Shown: piece by piece, positions 1 through 8,087 of the stretch | Numbering within the stretch: position 1 is the first letter of the stretch | How the letters are laid out: each line of letters begins with the position of its first letter | Assembly (NCBI GenBank): GCA_963708245.1 | Contig: OY970201.1 | Span: 5,580,001-5,644,000 of the forward strand | Length of the DNA: 64,000 bases | Reading direction: 5' to 3' | Source: CAVYXK01 sp963708245 | GTDB taxonomy: Bacteria > Pseudomonadota > Alphaproteobacteria > Acetobacterales > Acetobacteraceae | Notes under the pieces: model-generated | Seen by the model: the letters and a program-made list of their open reading frames with translations, nothing else | Told to the model about the DNA's origin: nothing | Databases searched by the model: none | Position numbers and translations under genes: made by a program

Positions 1-1
1 G

Positions 2-73
2 CCGCGGTTCGACGCGACGGCGATCTGCCGGCGGATCCAGACGACGCTTTCCGTGTCCGCCGAGGCAGCGTGA
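2..73 (+). CDS. 3' end of an upstream ABC-transporter gene (partial)
   Basis: Frame 2 is open from the window edge and ends in TGA at 71-73, overlapping the GTG start of the permease by the GTGA arrangement typical of sugar ABC operons. Only about 23 C-terminal residues are present, too few for a family call. By position it is probably the ATP-binding subunit of the same importer, but that is inferred from operon order only. Confidence 0.45.
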   Translation, partial: PRFDATAICRRIQTTLSVSAEAA

Positions 74-1062
74 GCGTCCTCGCTAGCGAGCAGCGGCACG
101 AGCGGGCTGTGCACCGTCGTCTGCTGCGGCTACTGGCCAGTCAGATCGAACTCCGGATGATCCTGGTGATCATCGTGGTGATGGCCTGCCTGTCGCTGAT
201 CTCGCCGTATTTCCTCACGGTCAGCAACCTGTTCAACGTGATGGACCAGTCGGTCGTGGTCGGAGTGATTGCGCTCGGCCAGACCCTCGTGATCCTGATC
301 GGCGGGATTGACCTCTCGGTCGGCTCGCTGGTCGGGATGACCGGAATCGTGCTTGGCCTCACGTCCATGGGGGCGGGCCTGTACGTGGGCATCGCAGCCT
401 GTCTGGGGGTAGGTGCGCTGGCCGGACTGTTCAACGGCCTTGTGATCACCTATGGCGGCGTGGCCGCCTTCGTGGTGACGCTCGGAACGATGTCGATCGG
501 CCGCAGCATGGCCTATGTCCTGAGCAACGCCAGCTCGATCACGGAACTGCCGCCGGCCATCGCTAATATTTCGAGCGGTTCGGTCGCCGGCCTGCCGGTC
601 AACTTCATCTGTCTGGTCGTGCTGTATGCGCTCTGCTGGTGGTTCCTGACCTATGCCAAGGGCGGGCGCACGCTTTATGCGATCGGCTCGAACGTGGAAG
701 CGGCGCGCGTCGCCGGCCTGTCGATCACGCTGTGGAGCGTGCTTGCTTACGTCGCGTCGGGCGTGATGAGCGCGGTGGCCGCTATCTTCCTGGCCTCGCG
801 GGTGCTGTCGATCGATCCGATCGGCGGCGCGGGACTGGAGCTTGACTCGATCGCCGCCGTGGTGATCGGCGGCGCCAGCCTGTTCGGCGGACGCGGCTCG
901 ATCATCGGCACGCTCGCCGGCGTGTTCATCATGGTGTTCATCCGCAATGGGCTGAACCTGCTGAACGTGTCGCCTTACTGGCAGGGTACCGCTATCGGCT
1001 CGATCATCATTGCTGCTGTATTGATCGAGCGGCTGTTGAGTCGGGCGCCGGGGCAACGCTAA
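70..1062 (+). CDS. Ribose/sugar-type ABC transporter permease (RbsC family)
   Basis: Inner-membrane permease of the BPD_transp_2 (RbsC/AraH/XylH) family, carrying a sugar or sugar-like substrate delivered by a periplasmic binding protein. The 330 residues are mostly hydrophobic with 8-10 likely membrane spans. The family hallmark GGIDLSVGS is at about residues 78-86, and a second conserved stretch, GGASLFGGRGS, lies near residues 271-281. The GTG start overlaps the stop of the upstream gene, so it is the last gene of a coupled operon whose other genes lie outside the window. Its last 56 bases overlap the 3' end of the convergent livM. The substrate cannot be read from sequence. Confidence 0.9.
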   Translation: MSVLASEQRHERAVHRRLLRLLASQIELRMILVIIVVMACLSLISPYFLTVSNLFNVMDQSVVVGVIALGQTLVILIGGIDLSVGSLVGMTGIVLGLTSMGAGLYVGIAACLGVGALAGLFNGLVITYGGVAAFVVTLGTMSIGRSMAYVLSNASSITELPPAIANISSGSVAGLPVNFICLVVLYALCWWFLTYAKGGRTLYAIGSNVEAARVAGLSITLWSVLAYVASGVMSAVAAIFLASRVLSIDPIGGAGLELDSIAAVVIGGASLFGGRGSIIGTLAGVFIMVFIRNGLNLLNVSPYWQGTAIGSIIIAAVLIERLLSRAPGQR

Positions 1063-2086
1063 GCGCAGTCGGCGCGGCTGCGGCCAGCGGCCGGCGCCCT
1101 CCGGCGATGCGCCGACCCAGCGTGGCCAGCGCCCCGGCAACGCCGCGCGGCATCAGGAACATGAAACCGATCAGGATTAGCCCGTAGATTGCACCGGGTG
1201 CCGCCTTCGAGATGTCGTTCGCGATGTTGGGTACAAGCTCGATGAACGCGCCGCCGAACAGCGCACCGATGATTAAATCGACGCCGCCCACGACAAGCCC
1301 AACGAAAATCGTGATCGACAAAAGGAAGTTGAATAAGTCGGGCGCGACGAACTGCACCGCGATCGTGCTCAGCGCGCCGGCAATGCCGGTGAACATGGCG
1401 CTGGCGGCGAAGGTGCGGGTCTTCAGCGCGGCCAGATTGATGCCCATAGCCTCGGCCGCAACGGGATGGTCGCGCACTGCCATCATCGCCTGGCCGGTGC
1501 GACCGCGCGCGAGGTTCCAGCCGAGCAGGAATACCACGGCGCCGATCGCCAGGGTGAACAGATAGATCCACTGGTCAGACGACAGCGGCAGGCCGAATGG
1601 CGTGTCCGGCTTGTCGGTGGTCAGGCCTTGCACGCCGCCGGTCAACCCCTCCAGCGCGTTCACCTTCAGGATCTGCGGCACCGCGACCGCGAGCGAGAAC
1701 GTCGTCAGCGCGAGATAGAGTCCGCCGAGCCGCAATGCCGGGAAGCCGATCAGGAAGCCGACGAGCGCAGAGGCGACGGCAGCGGGTGGAATCGTCGCCC
1801 AATAGGGCCAATCGTAGTTCGCCATCAGGATGGCGGACGCATAGGAGCCGATCGCAAAGAAAGCGCCATGGCCGAGCGAGATCTGGCCGTTGATGCCGGT
1901 CAGGATCGTCAGCCCCAGCACTGCGCAGGCGTACGCGACCAGCATGGTGAGCTGGAACAGGTGATAGGGGCTGGCGACGAAGGCCAGCCCGATCATGACC
2001 GCCATCCCCGCACCAATCCCGGCGACCTGCCGCGGTGTCACACGACCGTCGTCGGTGCCCGGCGGGATCATGCCATCGTGGCGCAT
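1007..2086 (-). CDS. livM: Branched-chain amino-acid ABC transporter permease LivM
   Basis: Second permease of a high-affinity branched-chain amino-acid-type importer. The 359 residues carry the LivM signature GQISLGHGAFFAIG near residues 67-80, followed by repeated hydrophobic spans. It begins 3 bases after the livH stop and closes the livG-livF-livH-livM set on the minus strand. The C-terminal tail (after about residue 335) is low-complexity and overlaps the convergent sugar permease by 56 bases. Paralogous systems of this type also carry urea, amides or aromatic acids, so the substrate is open. Confidence 0.93.
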   Translation of the reverse strand: MRHDGMIPPGTDDGRVTPRQVAGIGAGMAVMIGLAFVASPYHLFQLTMLVAYACAVLGLTILTGINGQISLGHGAFFAIGSYASAILMANYDWPYWATIPPAAVASALVGFLIGFPALRLGGLYLALTTFSLAVAVPQILKVNALEGLTGGVQGLTTDKPDTPFGLPLSSDQWIYLFTLAIGAVVFLLGWNLARGRTGQAMMAVRDHPVAAEAMGINLAALKTRTFAASAMFTGIAGALSTIAVQFVAPDLFNFLLSITIFVGLVVGGVDLIIGALFGGAFIELVPNIANDISKAAPGAIYGLILIGFMFLMPRGVAGALATLGRRIAGGRRPLAAAAPTALSVAPAPDSTAARSIQQQ

Positions 2087-2089
2087 TAC

Positions 2090-2971
2090 CTATACCCTGC
2101 TGTACACTGTACGGCCGAGCAGCCCGGCGGGCTTCACCAGCAGCACGGCGACGATGATGATCAAGGCTACGGTCAGCTTGAGTTCCGTGCCCACCACATA
2201 GGCGCCGAACAGATTCTCCACCACACCCACCGTGAAGCCGCCGATCACCGCGCCGAGCGGATTATTGATGCCGCCCAGCAATGCGCCGGCAAAGGCGTAG
2301 AGCAGGATGCCCGCCATCATGTTCGGATCGAGGAACACGATCGGGGCCACCATGATCCCGGCAACGCCACCGATCGCCGCGGCGAGGCCCCAGCCCAATC
2401 CCAGCATCCGGTTCACGCGCACGCCGCACAGCCGCGAGGAAACCGGGTTGTACGCCGCCGCGCGCATCGCCAGCCCGAGCGTGGTGTAACGGAAGAACAG
2501 ATAGATCGCTATCAGCATCACCAGGGTGACCGCGGTCTCGCCCAGTTCGTGCGGCGAGATGAACCCGCCGAGCACCGCGTTCGATCCGCCGAACGGTGAG
2601 GGAAACGGCTTGATGACATAGTCCCACACCCAGCCGTCCATCGCATTAATCAGCAGCAACAGACCGATGAACACCCCTACGGCGGAAAGCGGCGGCGCGT
2701 TCAACATCGGGCGCATCAAAATCCGTTCGGTCAGAAGGCCCATTATGAACGAAACCACCACTGCGAGCGCGAAAGCGCCCCAATATGGTATGCCGGCATT
2801 GATCATCGTGAGGCAGATGTACGTGGATAGCGTCGCCATCTCACCCTGGGCGAAATTCAGGTGATGCGTCGATTGGTAAATCATCACCAGCGCCAGCGCG
2901 ACCGAGGCATAGATGCTGCCATTAGCAATGCCGGAAATGATCTGATGCGCCAGCCCGATCATTCGCTTCAA
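2090..2971 (-). CDS. livH: Branched-chain amino-acid ABC transporter permease LivH
   Basis: First permease of the liv-type importer, 293 residues, multi-spanning. It has the typical N-terminal SGIANGSIYA-like segment, the conserved HLNFAQGEMA motif around residues 37-46, and a cytoplasmic coupling loop near GLGWGLAAAIGG. The start overlaps the livF stop by 4 bases (ATGA), indicating translational coupling. Its partners are livM immediately downstream and the two ATPases upstream. Confidence 0.93.
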   Translation of the reverse strand: MKRMIGLAHQIISGIANGSIYASVALALVMIYQSTHHLNFAQGEMATLSTYICLTMINAGIPYWGAFALAVVVSFIMGLLTERILMRPMLNAPPLSAVGVFIGLLLLINAMDGWVWDYVIKPFPSPFGGSNAVLGGFISPHELGETAVTLVMLIAIYLFFRYTTLGLAMRAAAYNPVSSRLCGVRVNRMLGLGWGLAAAIGGVAGIMVAPIVFLDPNMMAGILLYAFAGALLGGINNPLGAVIGGFTVGVVENLFGAYVVGTELKLTVALIIIVAVLLVKPAGLLGRTVYSRV

Positions 2972-3690
2972 TACCCTAGATACGACCGACGCACCAACTC
3001 GTCGCGACGTATCTCCGCGGCGTCGCCGGCCATCACGATGTGGCCGGTCTCCAAAAGATAGGCGTGGTCAGCGATGTCGAGCGCCAGGCTGGCATTCTGC
3101 TCGACCACCAGGATGCTGACCCCCTCTTCGGCGTTGATCCGCCGCAGAATCGCGAAAATGTCCTGCACAATCAGCGGCGCCAGCCCGAAGGACGGTTCGT
3201 CCAGCAGCAACAGCCGCGGCTTGATCAGCAGTGCTCGCGCGATCGCCAGCATCTGCTGCTCGCCGCCGGATAGCGTGCCGGCCTGCTGGCGCAACCGCTG
3301 CCGCAGCACCGGGAAATAGCCGAAAATGCGCTCGATATCGGCCGCCACCGCCGCGCGGTCCCGGCGAGCGGAGCGCGTGTAGGCGCCGAGCCGAAGATTC
3401 TCTTCCACCGTTAGTTCAAGGAAGGTGCCGCGTCCGTCCGGCACGTGGCCGACGCCGCGGCGCACGATCTCCTCGGCCGCGAGCCGGTCGATGCGATCGG
3501 TCCCGAGCCGGATCTCCCCCTGCGCGCGGATCAGCCCGCAAACGGCGCGCAAGGTGGTGGTCTTGCCGGCGCCGTTGGCCCCTAACAGCGCTGTCACGCC
3601 GCCCTGCTCGACGGCGAAATCGATGCCGTGCAGCACTTTCGTCAGGCCGTAGCCGGCGTGCAGCCCGCGCGCCTCAAGCAAAGCGGGCAT
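2968..3690 (-). CDS. livF: Branched-chain amino-acid ABC transporter ATP-binding protein LivF
   Basis: One of two ATPases energising the importer. Visible: Walker A GANGAGKTT, signature LSGGEQQM, Walker B LLLLDEPS, and the LivF-like C-terminal VVEQNAS and MAGDAAEI segments. The start at 3690 is preferred over an in-frame ATG at 3714 because GGAGGA lies 8 bases upstream and the length (240 residues) is normal for LivF. It overlaps the end of livG by 17 bases and the start of livH by 4, consistent with a tightly coupled operon. Confidence 0.92.
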   Translation of the reverse strand: MPALLEARGLHAGYGLTKVLHGIDFAVEQGGVTALLGANGAGKTTTLRAVCGLIRAQGEIRLGTDRIDRLAAEEIVRRGVGHVPDGRGTFLELTVEENLRLGAYTRSARRDRAAVAADIERIFGYFPVLRQRLRQQAGTLSGGEQQMLAIARALLIKPRLLLLDEPSFGLAPLIVQDIFAILRRINAEEGVSILVVEQNASLALDIADHAYLLETGHIVMAGDAAEIRRDELVRRSYLGY

Positions 3691-4489
3691 GCCGTGCTTC
3701 CTCCTCGGTCTCACCGAGATAGGCGCGGATCACCTCGGGCTCATTGCGCACCTCCTCGGGTGTCCCGTCGGCGATCTTGCGGCCGAATTCCAGCGCGACG
3801 ACCCGCTCCGAGACGCGCATCACCAGGCTCATGTGATGCTCGACCAGCAGGATAGTCAGGTTGAACGGCTCGCGAATGCGTTGCAGCAGCACTGCCAGCT
3901 CGTCCACTTCGGCGTGATTGAGCCCGCCGGCCGGCTCGTCCAGCAGCAGCAGCTTCGGTTCGCCGATCAGTGCACGCGCCAGCTCGACGCGTTTCTGCGT
4001 AGGGAAGGGGAGACTGCCGGCCTCGACGTCCGCGACTGTTTCCAAATCCAGCAGATGCAACAGCTCGTGCATCCTTGCCCGCGCCCGGCTTTCCTCCTGC
4101 CGCACAATCGGCAGGCGCAGCGCGTTGGCGGTGAAGCCGGAGCGGCCGAGGTGGTGGGCGCCGACCAGCACATTCTCCATCACACTCAGTCGGCGGAACA
4201 GGGCAACGTTCTGGAAAGTGCGTCCGATGCCGAGCGCGGCCATCCGATGGCGCGGCAGCCCAGTAAGTGACCGGCCCTCGAACAGGATATCGCCCGCGCT
4301 GTGGCGATAGATGCCGCTGATACAGTTGAACAGGGTGGTCTTGCCCGATCCATTGGGGCCGATCAGGCCGCAAATCTGGCCGCGCTCGACATCGAATGAC
4401 ACACTGGCAAGCGCGACTACGCCGCCGAAGCGCATGACCACGTCGCGCACGCAAAGCAAGTGGGAATCAGATCGTCCAGGCGCCGTCAT
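3674..4489 (-). CDS. livG: Branched-chain amino-acid ABC transporter ATP-binding protein LivG
   Basis: Second ATPase of the importer. Visible: Walker A GPNGSGKTT, Q-loop region with RTFQN, Walker B LLLLDEPAGG followed by LNHAEV, and the H-loop VEHHMS. The reading frame is open for 54 further codons upstream, but the ATG at 4489 gives the usual length of about 271 residues and places the first beta-strand correctly. It is the first gene of the minus-strand operon. No periplasmic binding protein (livK) is encoded next to it, so that component must lie elsewhere. Confidence 0.92.
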   Translation of the reverse strand: MTAPGRSDSHLLCVRDVVMRFGGVVALASVSFDVERGQICGLIGPNGSGKTTLFNCISGIYRHSAGDILFEGRSLTGLPRHRMAALGIGRTFQNVALFRRLSVMENVLVGAHHLGRSGFTANALRLPIVRQEESRARARMHELLHLLDLETVADVEAGSLPFPTQKRVELARALIGEPKLLLLDEPAGGLNHAEVDELAVLLQRIREPFNLTILLVEHHMSLVMRVSERVVALEFGRKIADGTPEEVRNEPEVIRAYLGETEEEARHARFA

Positions 4490-4702
4490 GTCGCGTCCTG
4501 ATCCGCCGGCGATGCGCCGCGTCTGCTCCCATCCGTCGCCCTCGGCCCTGTCCGGCGCGGTGGCCTGCCCGTGGCCTGTACTGCTGGCGGGGCGAGCCTG
4601 CGCGCTCTTGTTGCCGGCCGGGAGCGTGGCGAAGCGCCCCAAGCAAGTCAACCGAAAGCCGCGCTATGGGAAGCCGCCACGGATCGCCCTATGTTGCGGG
4701 TC

Positions 4703-5260
4703 ATGAGCGATCCCGTCCGCCAGAAGATGACCGCCGACGAGTTCATCGCCTGGGCGATGGCGCGTCCGGAGGGCGAGCATTACGAACTGGTCAGCGGCGA
4801 GATCGTGGCAATGGCCGCCGAACGGTCCGTCCACGGACTGGTAAAGGTCCGCCTCGTTAATCGGCTGAGTAGTGCCCTAGAAGCGGCTGGCCTCAGTTGC
4901 GATGTGTACACGTCTGAAATGAGCGTACGGATCGACGACGACACGGTCTATGAGCCTGACGTGCTCGTGCGCTGCGGCAAGCGGCTTGACCCGAATGCGA
5001 CGGAGGTGACCGACCCAATCGTCGTGGTCGAGGTGCGCTCGCCCTCGACCGGCGGCCGTGATGCAGGGGCCAAGCTGGAAGATTATTTCCGCCTGCCCTC
5101 CGTCGTGCATTACCTCATCGTGAAGCCGGAGAACCGCACGATCATCCACCATCGGCGCGACACGGAAGGGATAATCAGCACGCGCATCATCCGCGACGGC
5201 CCGGTTCGTCTCGATCCCCCGGGGATCGAGCTGTCCGATGCGTTCCCGCTTGACCGCTAG
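4703..5260 (+). CDS. Uma2 family (DUF820) putative endonuclease-fold protein
   Basis: About 185 residues of the Uma2/DUF820 family, a restriction-endonuclease-like fold abundant in cyanobacteria and some proteobacteria; its cellular role is not established. Visible: the N-terminal MTADEFIAWA segment, HYELVSGEIV, the core YEPDVLVRC with the acidic PD residues, VVVEVRSPST (E-x-x-S pattern) and the KLEDYF helix. Start 4703 (MSDPV) fits family length; ATG 4691 is an alternative. It is divergent from livG and convergent with trmO, with no visible partner gene. Confidence 0.82.
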   Translation: MSDPVRQKMTADEFIAWAMARPEGEHYELVSGEIVAMAAERSVHGLVKVRLVNRLSSALEAAGLSCDVYTSEMSVRIDDDTVYEPDVLVRCGKRLDPNATEVTDPIVVVEVRSPSTGGRDAGAKLEDYFRLPSVVHYLIVKPENRTIIHHRRDTEGIISTRIIRDGPVRLDPPGIELSDAFPLDR

Positions 5261-5275
5261 GGTCCTGTTAGGCAG

Positions 5276-5743
5276 TCAAGCGCGCCGTCTGGTTGCATGC
5301 CCCTCCAGCCATGCCATCGACGCGTCCGGCTCGGCATCGGTGGTGGGCAAATAGGGCTTGATGTCCAGCAACGGCGTGCCGTCCACGCAGTCGAGGTAGC
5401 CGACCTTGAGCGTGTCCGGCGCTTCCAGCCCCTCGAAGCGCACAACTGAAAGTCCGATCGGGTTCGGTCGTGCCGGTGAGCGGGTGGCGAATACGCCACG
5501 TTCAGTCCCGTCGAACGGCGGAGTCAGGGTGAGCGTGGGCGCGCGCATCTGATCCAGCCAGTAGAGCAGGATCAGATGCGTGAAGCCCTCCAGGCTTTTC
5601 AGACCAGCCACGAACTGTGGAAACAGCCGCGCCCGACAGAGCGGCGCCGGATCGGGTTGGCGTCCATTCCGTGGGCATTCGTCCAACGTCCGCCATGGCG
5701 TGCTGATCACGCCGATCGGGCGCACCGTCCACCTTTCGTCCAT
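5276..5743 (-). CDS. trmO: tRNA (N6-threonylcarbamoyladenosine37-N6)-methyltransferase TrmO
   Basis: TsaA/YaeB/VirR family, 155 residues. It has the beta-barrel signature RSPARPNPIGLS (about residues 88-99), the N-terminal IGVISTPW, and the C-terminal LLDIKPYLP. In characterised members it uses SAM to methylate t6A37 in tRNA-Thr. Its ATG shares one base with the stop codon of the upstream metallo-hydrolase (TGATG), so the two are translationally coupled. Confidence 0.9.
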   Translation of the reverse strand: MDERWTVRPIGVISTPWRTLDECPRNGRQPDPAPLCRARLFPQFVAGLKSLEGFTHLILLYWLDQMRAPTLTLTPPFDGTERGVFATRSPARPNPIGLSVVRFEGLEAPDTLKVGYLDCVDGTPLLDIKPYLPTTDAEPDASMAWLEGHATRRRA

Positions 5744-6618
5744 CAGAGGACGTTCACCGGCACCTGCAGATAACGCACGCCGTTTTCAGCCGGCGGCGGC
5801 AACTCGCCGGCGCGGATGTTCACCTGCACCGAGGGGATGATCAACACCGGCATCGATAGCGTCTTGTCGCGGGCGGTGCGCAGGGCGACGAACTCCGCCT
5901 CGGTGACGCCATCGTGGACGTGGATGTTGTGCGCGCGCTGCTCGGCCACAGTGGTCTCCCAGGCCGGCGGCCGGCCGCCCGGGCAGTAGTCGTGGCAGAT
6001 GAACATCCGCGTCTCCGGGGGCAGCGCCAGGAGACGGCGGAGTGAGCGGTACAAGGTCGCCGCGTCGCCACCAGGGAAGTCGCAGCGTGCGGTACCGGAA
6101 TCCGGCATAAACAATGTATCGCCGACGAAGACCGCGTCGCCGATCAGGTAGCTGACACAGGCCGGCGTATGACCGGGCGTGTGCAGGACGCGCGCCTCTA
6201 TGGTGCCGAGCGTGAACGTCTCGCCGTCGGCGAACATGTGGTCGAACTGGCTGCCATCAGCATGGAAATCGCGCTCGAAGGCGAACACGTCCTTGAACGC
6301 CTTTTGCACCAGCGGCAGCCGATCGCCGATGCCGCTCCGCCCGCCGACCGCCCGTTTCACATAGGCGATGCCAGACAGATGGTCGGCGTGCACGTGCGTC
6401 TCCAGCAACCATTCGACCGTGACCTTGCGCTCACGGACGCGGGCGATGATTGCATCGGCCGAGCGCGTCGACGTGCGTCCGGCTTTCGGGTCGTAGTCGA
6501 GCACCGGGTCGATCACCGCCGCATGCTGCGTCGCCGGATCTGTGACGAGATAGGTAACCGTACCGGTGTCGCGGTCATAGAAGCCCTCGACCTCCGGCTT
6601 CTGCTGGGAGTTGGCCAT
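5743..6618 (-). CDS. MBL-fold metallo-hydrolase (persulfide-dioxygenase/glyoxalase II-like)
   Basis: Metallo-beta-lactamase fold enzyme of about 291 residues. The metal-binding motif THVHADHLSG, the downstream HTPGHTPA, the aspartate in VGDTLF and the late histidine in CHDYCPG are all present. The architecture resembles the ETHE1/Blh persulfide dioxygenase group, which oxidises glutathione persulfide; no rhodanese domain is attached. ATG 6618 is chosen over 6681 because AGGAGG lies 6 bases upstream. It is coupled to trmO by a one-base overlap. Exact substrate is inferred. Confidence 0.85.
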   Translation of the reverse strand: MANSQQKPEVEGFYDRDTGTVTYLVTDPATQHAAVIDPVLDYDPKAGRTSTRSADAIIARVRERKVTVEWLLETHVHADHLSGIAYVKRAVGGRSGIGDRLPLVQKAFKDVFAFERDFHADGSQFDHMFADGETFTLGTIEARVLHTPGHTPACVSYLIGDAVFVGDTLFMPDSGTARCDFPGGDAATLYRSLRRLLALPPETRMFICHDYCPGGRPPAWETTVAEQRAHNIHVHDGVTEAEFVALRTARDKTLSMPVLIIPSVQVNIRAGELPPPAENGVRYLQVPVNVL

Positions 6619-6790
6619 GCCAAGCCTCCTGTATTCGGGGGAAAAGCATACTCCAAATCCGGTGGCCGACGCCATGAACATCGCTACAAGCCGTCATCAC
6701 CGCTTCACCGGACCGTCACCGGGCCGCTGCATGTTGCCGCTACGGCCCTTTGGTCCGAACCGGTAGATCATCGCCCACTTCCTCACGCAG

Positions 6791-7413
6791 GTGGGCAGCG
6801 TGGCAAAGACCACCACGGCACCTTCGCCCGATCAGGACGAGCAGGCGGTCGCGATCGGCCGCATCTATGCCGATTTCGTCCGCAAGGCGACATTCAGCCT
6901 GCACATCGCGATCTACGACTTCCGCCTGGCCGGCGGCGCCGGCAAGGATTTCGTCGAGGCGTTGAACGAGCGGGCGAGGGCCGGGGTCGATGTACGCGTG
7001 GCCTATCACCACGCGAAGAAGGATCGCACCCCCGAAAGTGTCGCCTATTTGGGCGCCGACCCGGCACCGCCCGGCTCGGAAACCTTCGTCGGCTTGCTCG
7101 ACAAGGCGGTGCTGAGCAAGGGGATCGAGGACACCGCCGAGCTCGAGCCGCCGGCGCAGGACGAGCCGATCGACCCCGCTTCGCACCTCATGCACGACAC
7201 CCCTGCAGCGCCAGTACGCCGCACAATTTCATGCATAACAAGCTGGCCGTCTGCGACAACACCGTGGTAAGCGGCAGCTTCAACTTCTCCACCAATGCAA
7301 CGCGGAACGCGGAAAACGTGGTGCTGATAAAGAGCCAGGAGGTCGCGGACGCGTACGCTGCCTATGTGCACGAGCTGATGAAGCTTTATCCGCACATGGG
7401 GCTGCCGGGATAG
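6791..7413 (+). pseudogene. Phospholipase-D-like (HKD) protein, frameshifted
   Basis: The N-terminal half (GTG 6791, frame 2) reads as a PLD-type core including IAIYDFRLAGG and a DVRVAYHH segment. The C-terminal half carries the HKD-type motif HNKLAVCDN followed by SGSFNFS and NAEN, but in frame 1. The shift lies near 7185-7215. An in-frame stop sits at 6764, so any further N-terminus is also lost. The family includes nucleases and phosphatidyltransferases. Either a single-base assembly error or a decayed gene would explain it. Confidence 0.7.
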
Positions 7414-7450
7414 GGCTAATATCAGACGCCCGAAAGAATACCCCCTCTCT

Positions 7451-7534
7451 CGTCATTCCTGCGAAAGCAGGAATCGACGCGATACTGCGGAACTCGGGGC
7501 GCTCCAATGGATGCCTGCTTTCGCAGGCATGACG
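7451..7534. repeat. Paired REP-like palindromes in opposite orientation
   Basis: Two hairpins, 7452-7474 (CATTCCTGC-GAAA-GCAGGAAT core) and 7509-7533 (ATGCCTGC-TTTC-GCAGGCAT core), are near-exact inverted copies of each other about 35 bases apart. This is the layout of a bacterial interspersed mosaic element, and similar CCTGCGAAAGCAGG palindromes are widespread in alphaproteobacterial intergenic DNA. Confidence 0.75.
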
Positions 7535-7677
7535 GCGCGGCGTCGCTCTCGCGGGCGCTTGGTAATTTTGCCAACCTTCCTGGGTGCTGCGGCGCCTGGC
7601 GGTGCACAGGCCGCGGGACTGCGTCCGACCCGGTGACGCTGCTACGATCCTCGCCGCACGGCGCGAGCGAGGACGGC

Positions 7678-8010
7678 ATGATCAGGAATTTCAGCGACCA
7701 CGCCGCCAACGAGCGGACGTTCCTGGCCTGGATCAGGACCGGGTTGGCCATTGCCGGCCTAGGCGTGGGGATCGCGAAACTCGCATTATTCGTGCAAGGC
7801 TTCAGCGTGGGCGTAGGAATCGCCTTGGTCGTTGCGGCGTCGGTCATCATGGCCGCTTCGACCTATCGATTCGTCAGGCTGTCCAGGTCGATCGAACAGC
7901 AGGACATCCAGCACAACGTCGGGATTACCACCGAGCTTCTTCTCGCGGTCCTGTTGGTGTTGTTCGTCGTCGTCTTCGGCTTCCTGCTGTGGTCAGCAAC
8001 GACGCAATGA
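7678..8010 (+). CDS. DUF202 family (YidH-like) small inner-membrane protein
   Basis: 110 residues with the DUF202 N-terminal motif NERTFLAWIRTGLAI (about residues 11-25), then three predicted membrane spans (residues 20-40, 45-63, 82-104). Function is unknown across the family. The ATG at 7678 is favoured because the conserved motif begins 10 residues later; the upstream extension runs through a repeat element and is unlikely to be translated. It stands alone, upstream of the CoA-transferase pair. Confidence 0.85.
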   Translation: MIRNFSDHAANERTFLAWIRTGLAIAGLGVGIAKLALFVQGFSVGVGIALVVAASVIMAASTYRFVRLSRSIEQQDIQHNVGITTELLLAVLLVLFVVVFGFLLWSATTQ

Positions 8011-8087
8011 GCTTCGCCCGCACGGGTTGACAGGGAGAACTTGCTGATCGCTCATTCCCGTTGCACAAACCGGGAATAGCCACCACG

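Noticed and set aside
1466..2599. Open frame of about 377 codons antisense to livM and livH
   Set aside because: Crosses the boundary of two well-supported permease genes and has no domain signal.
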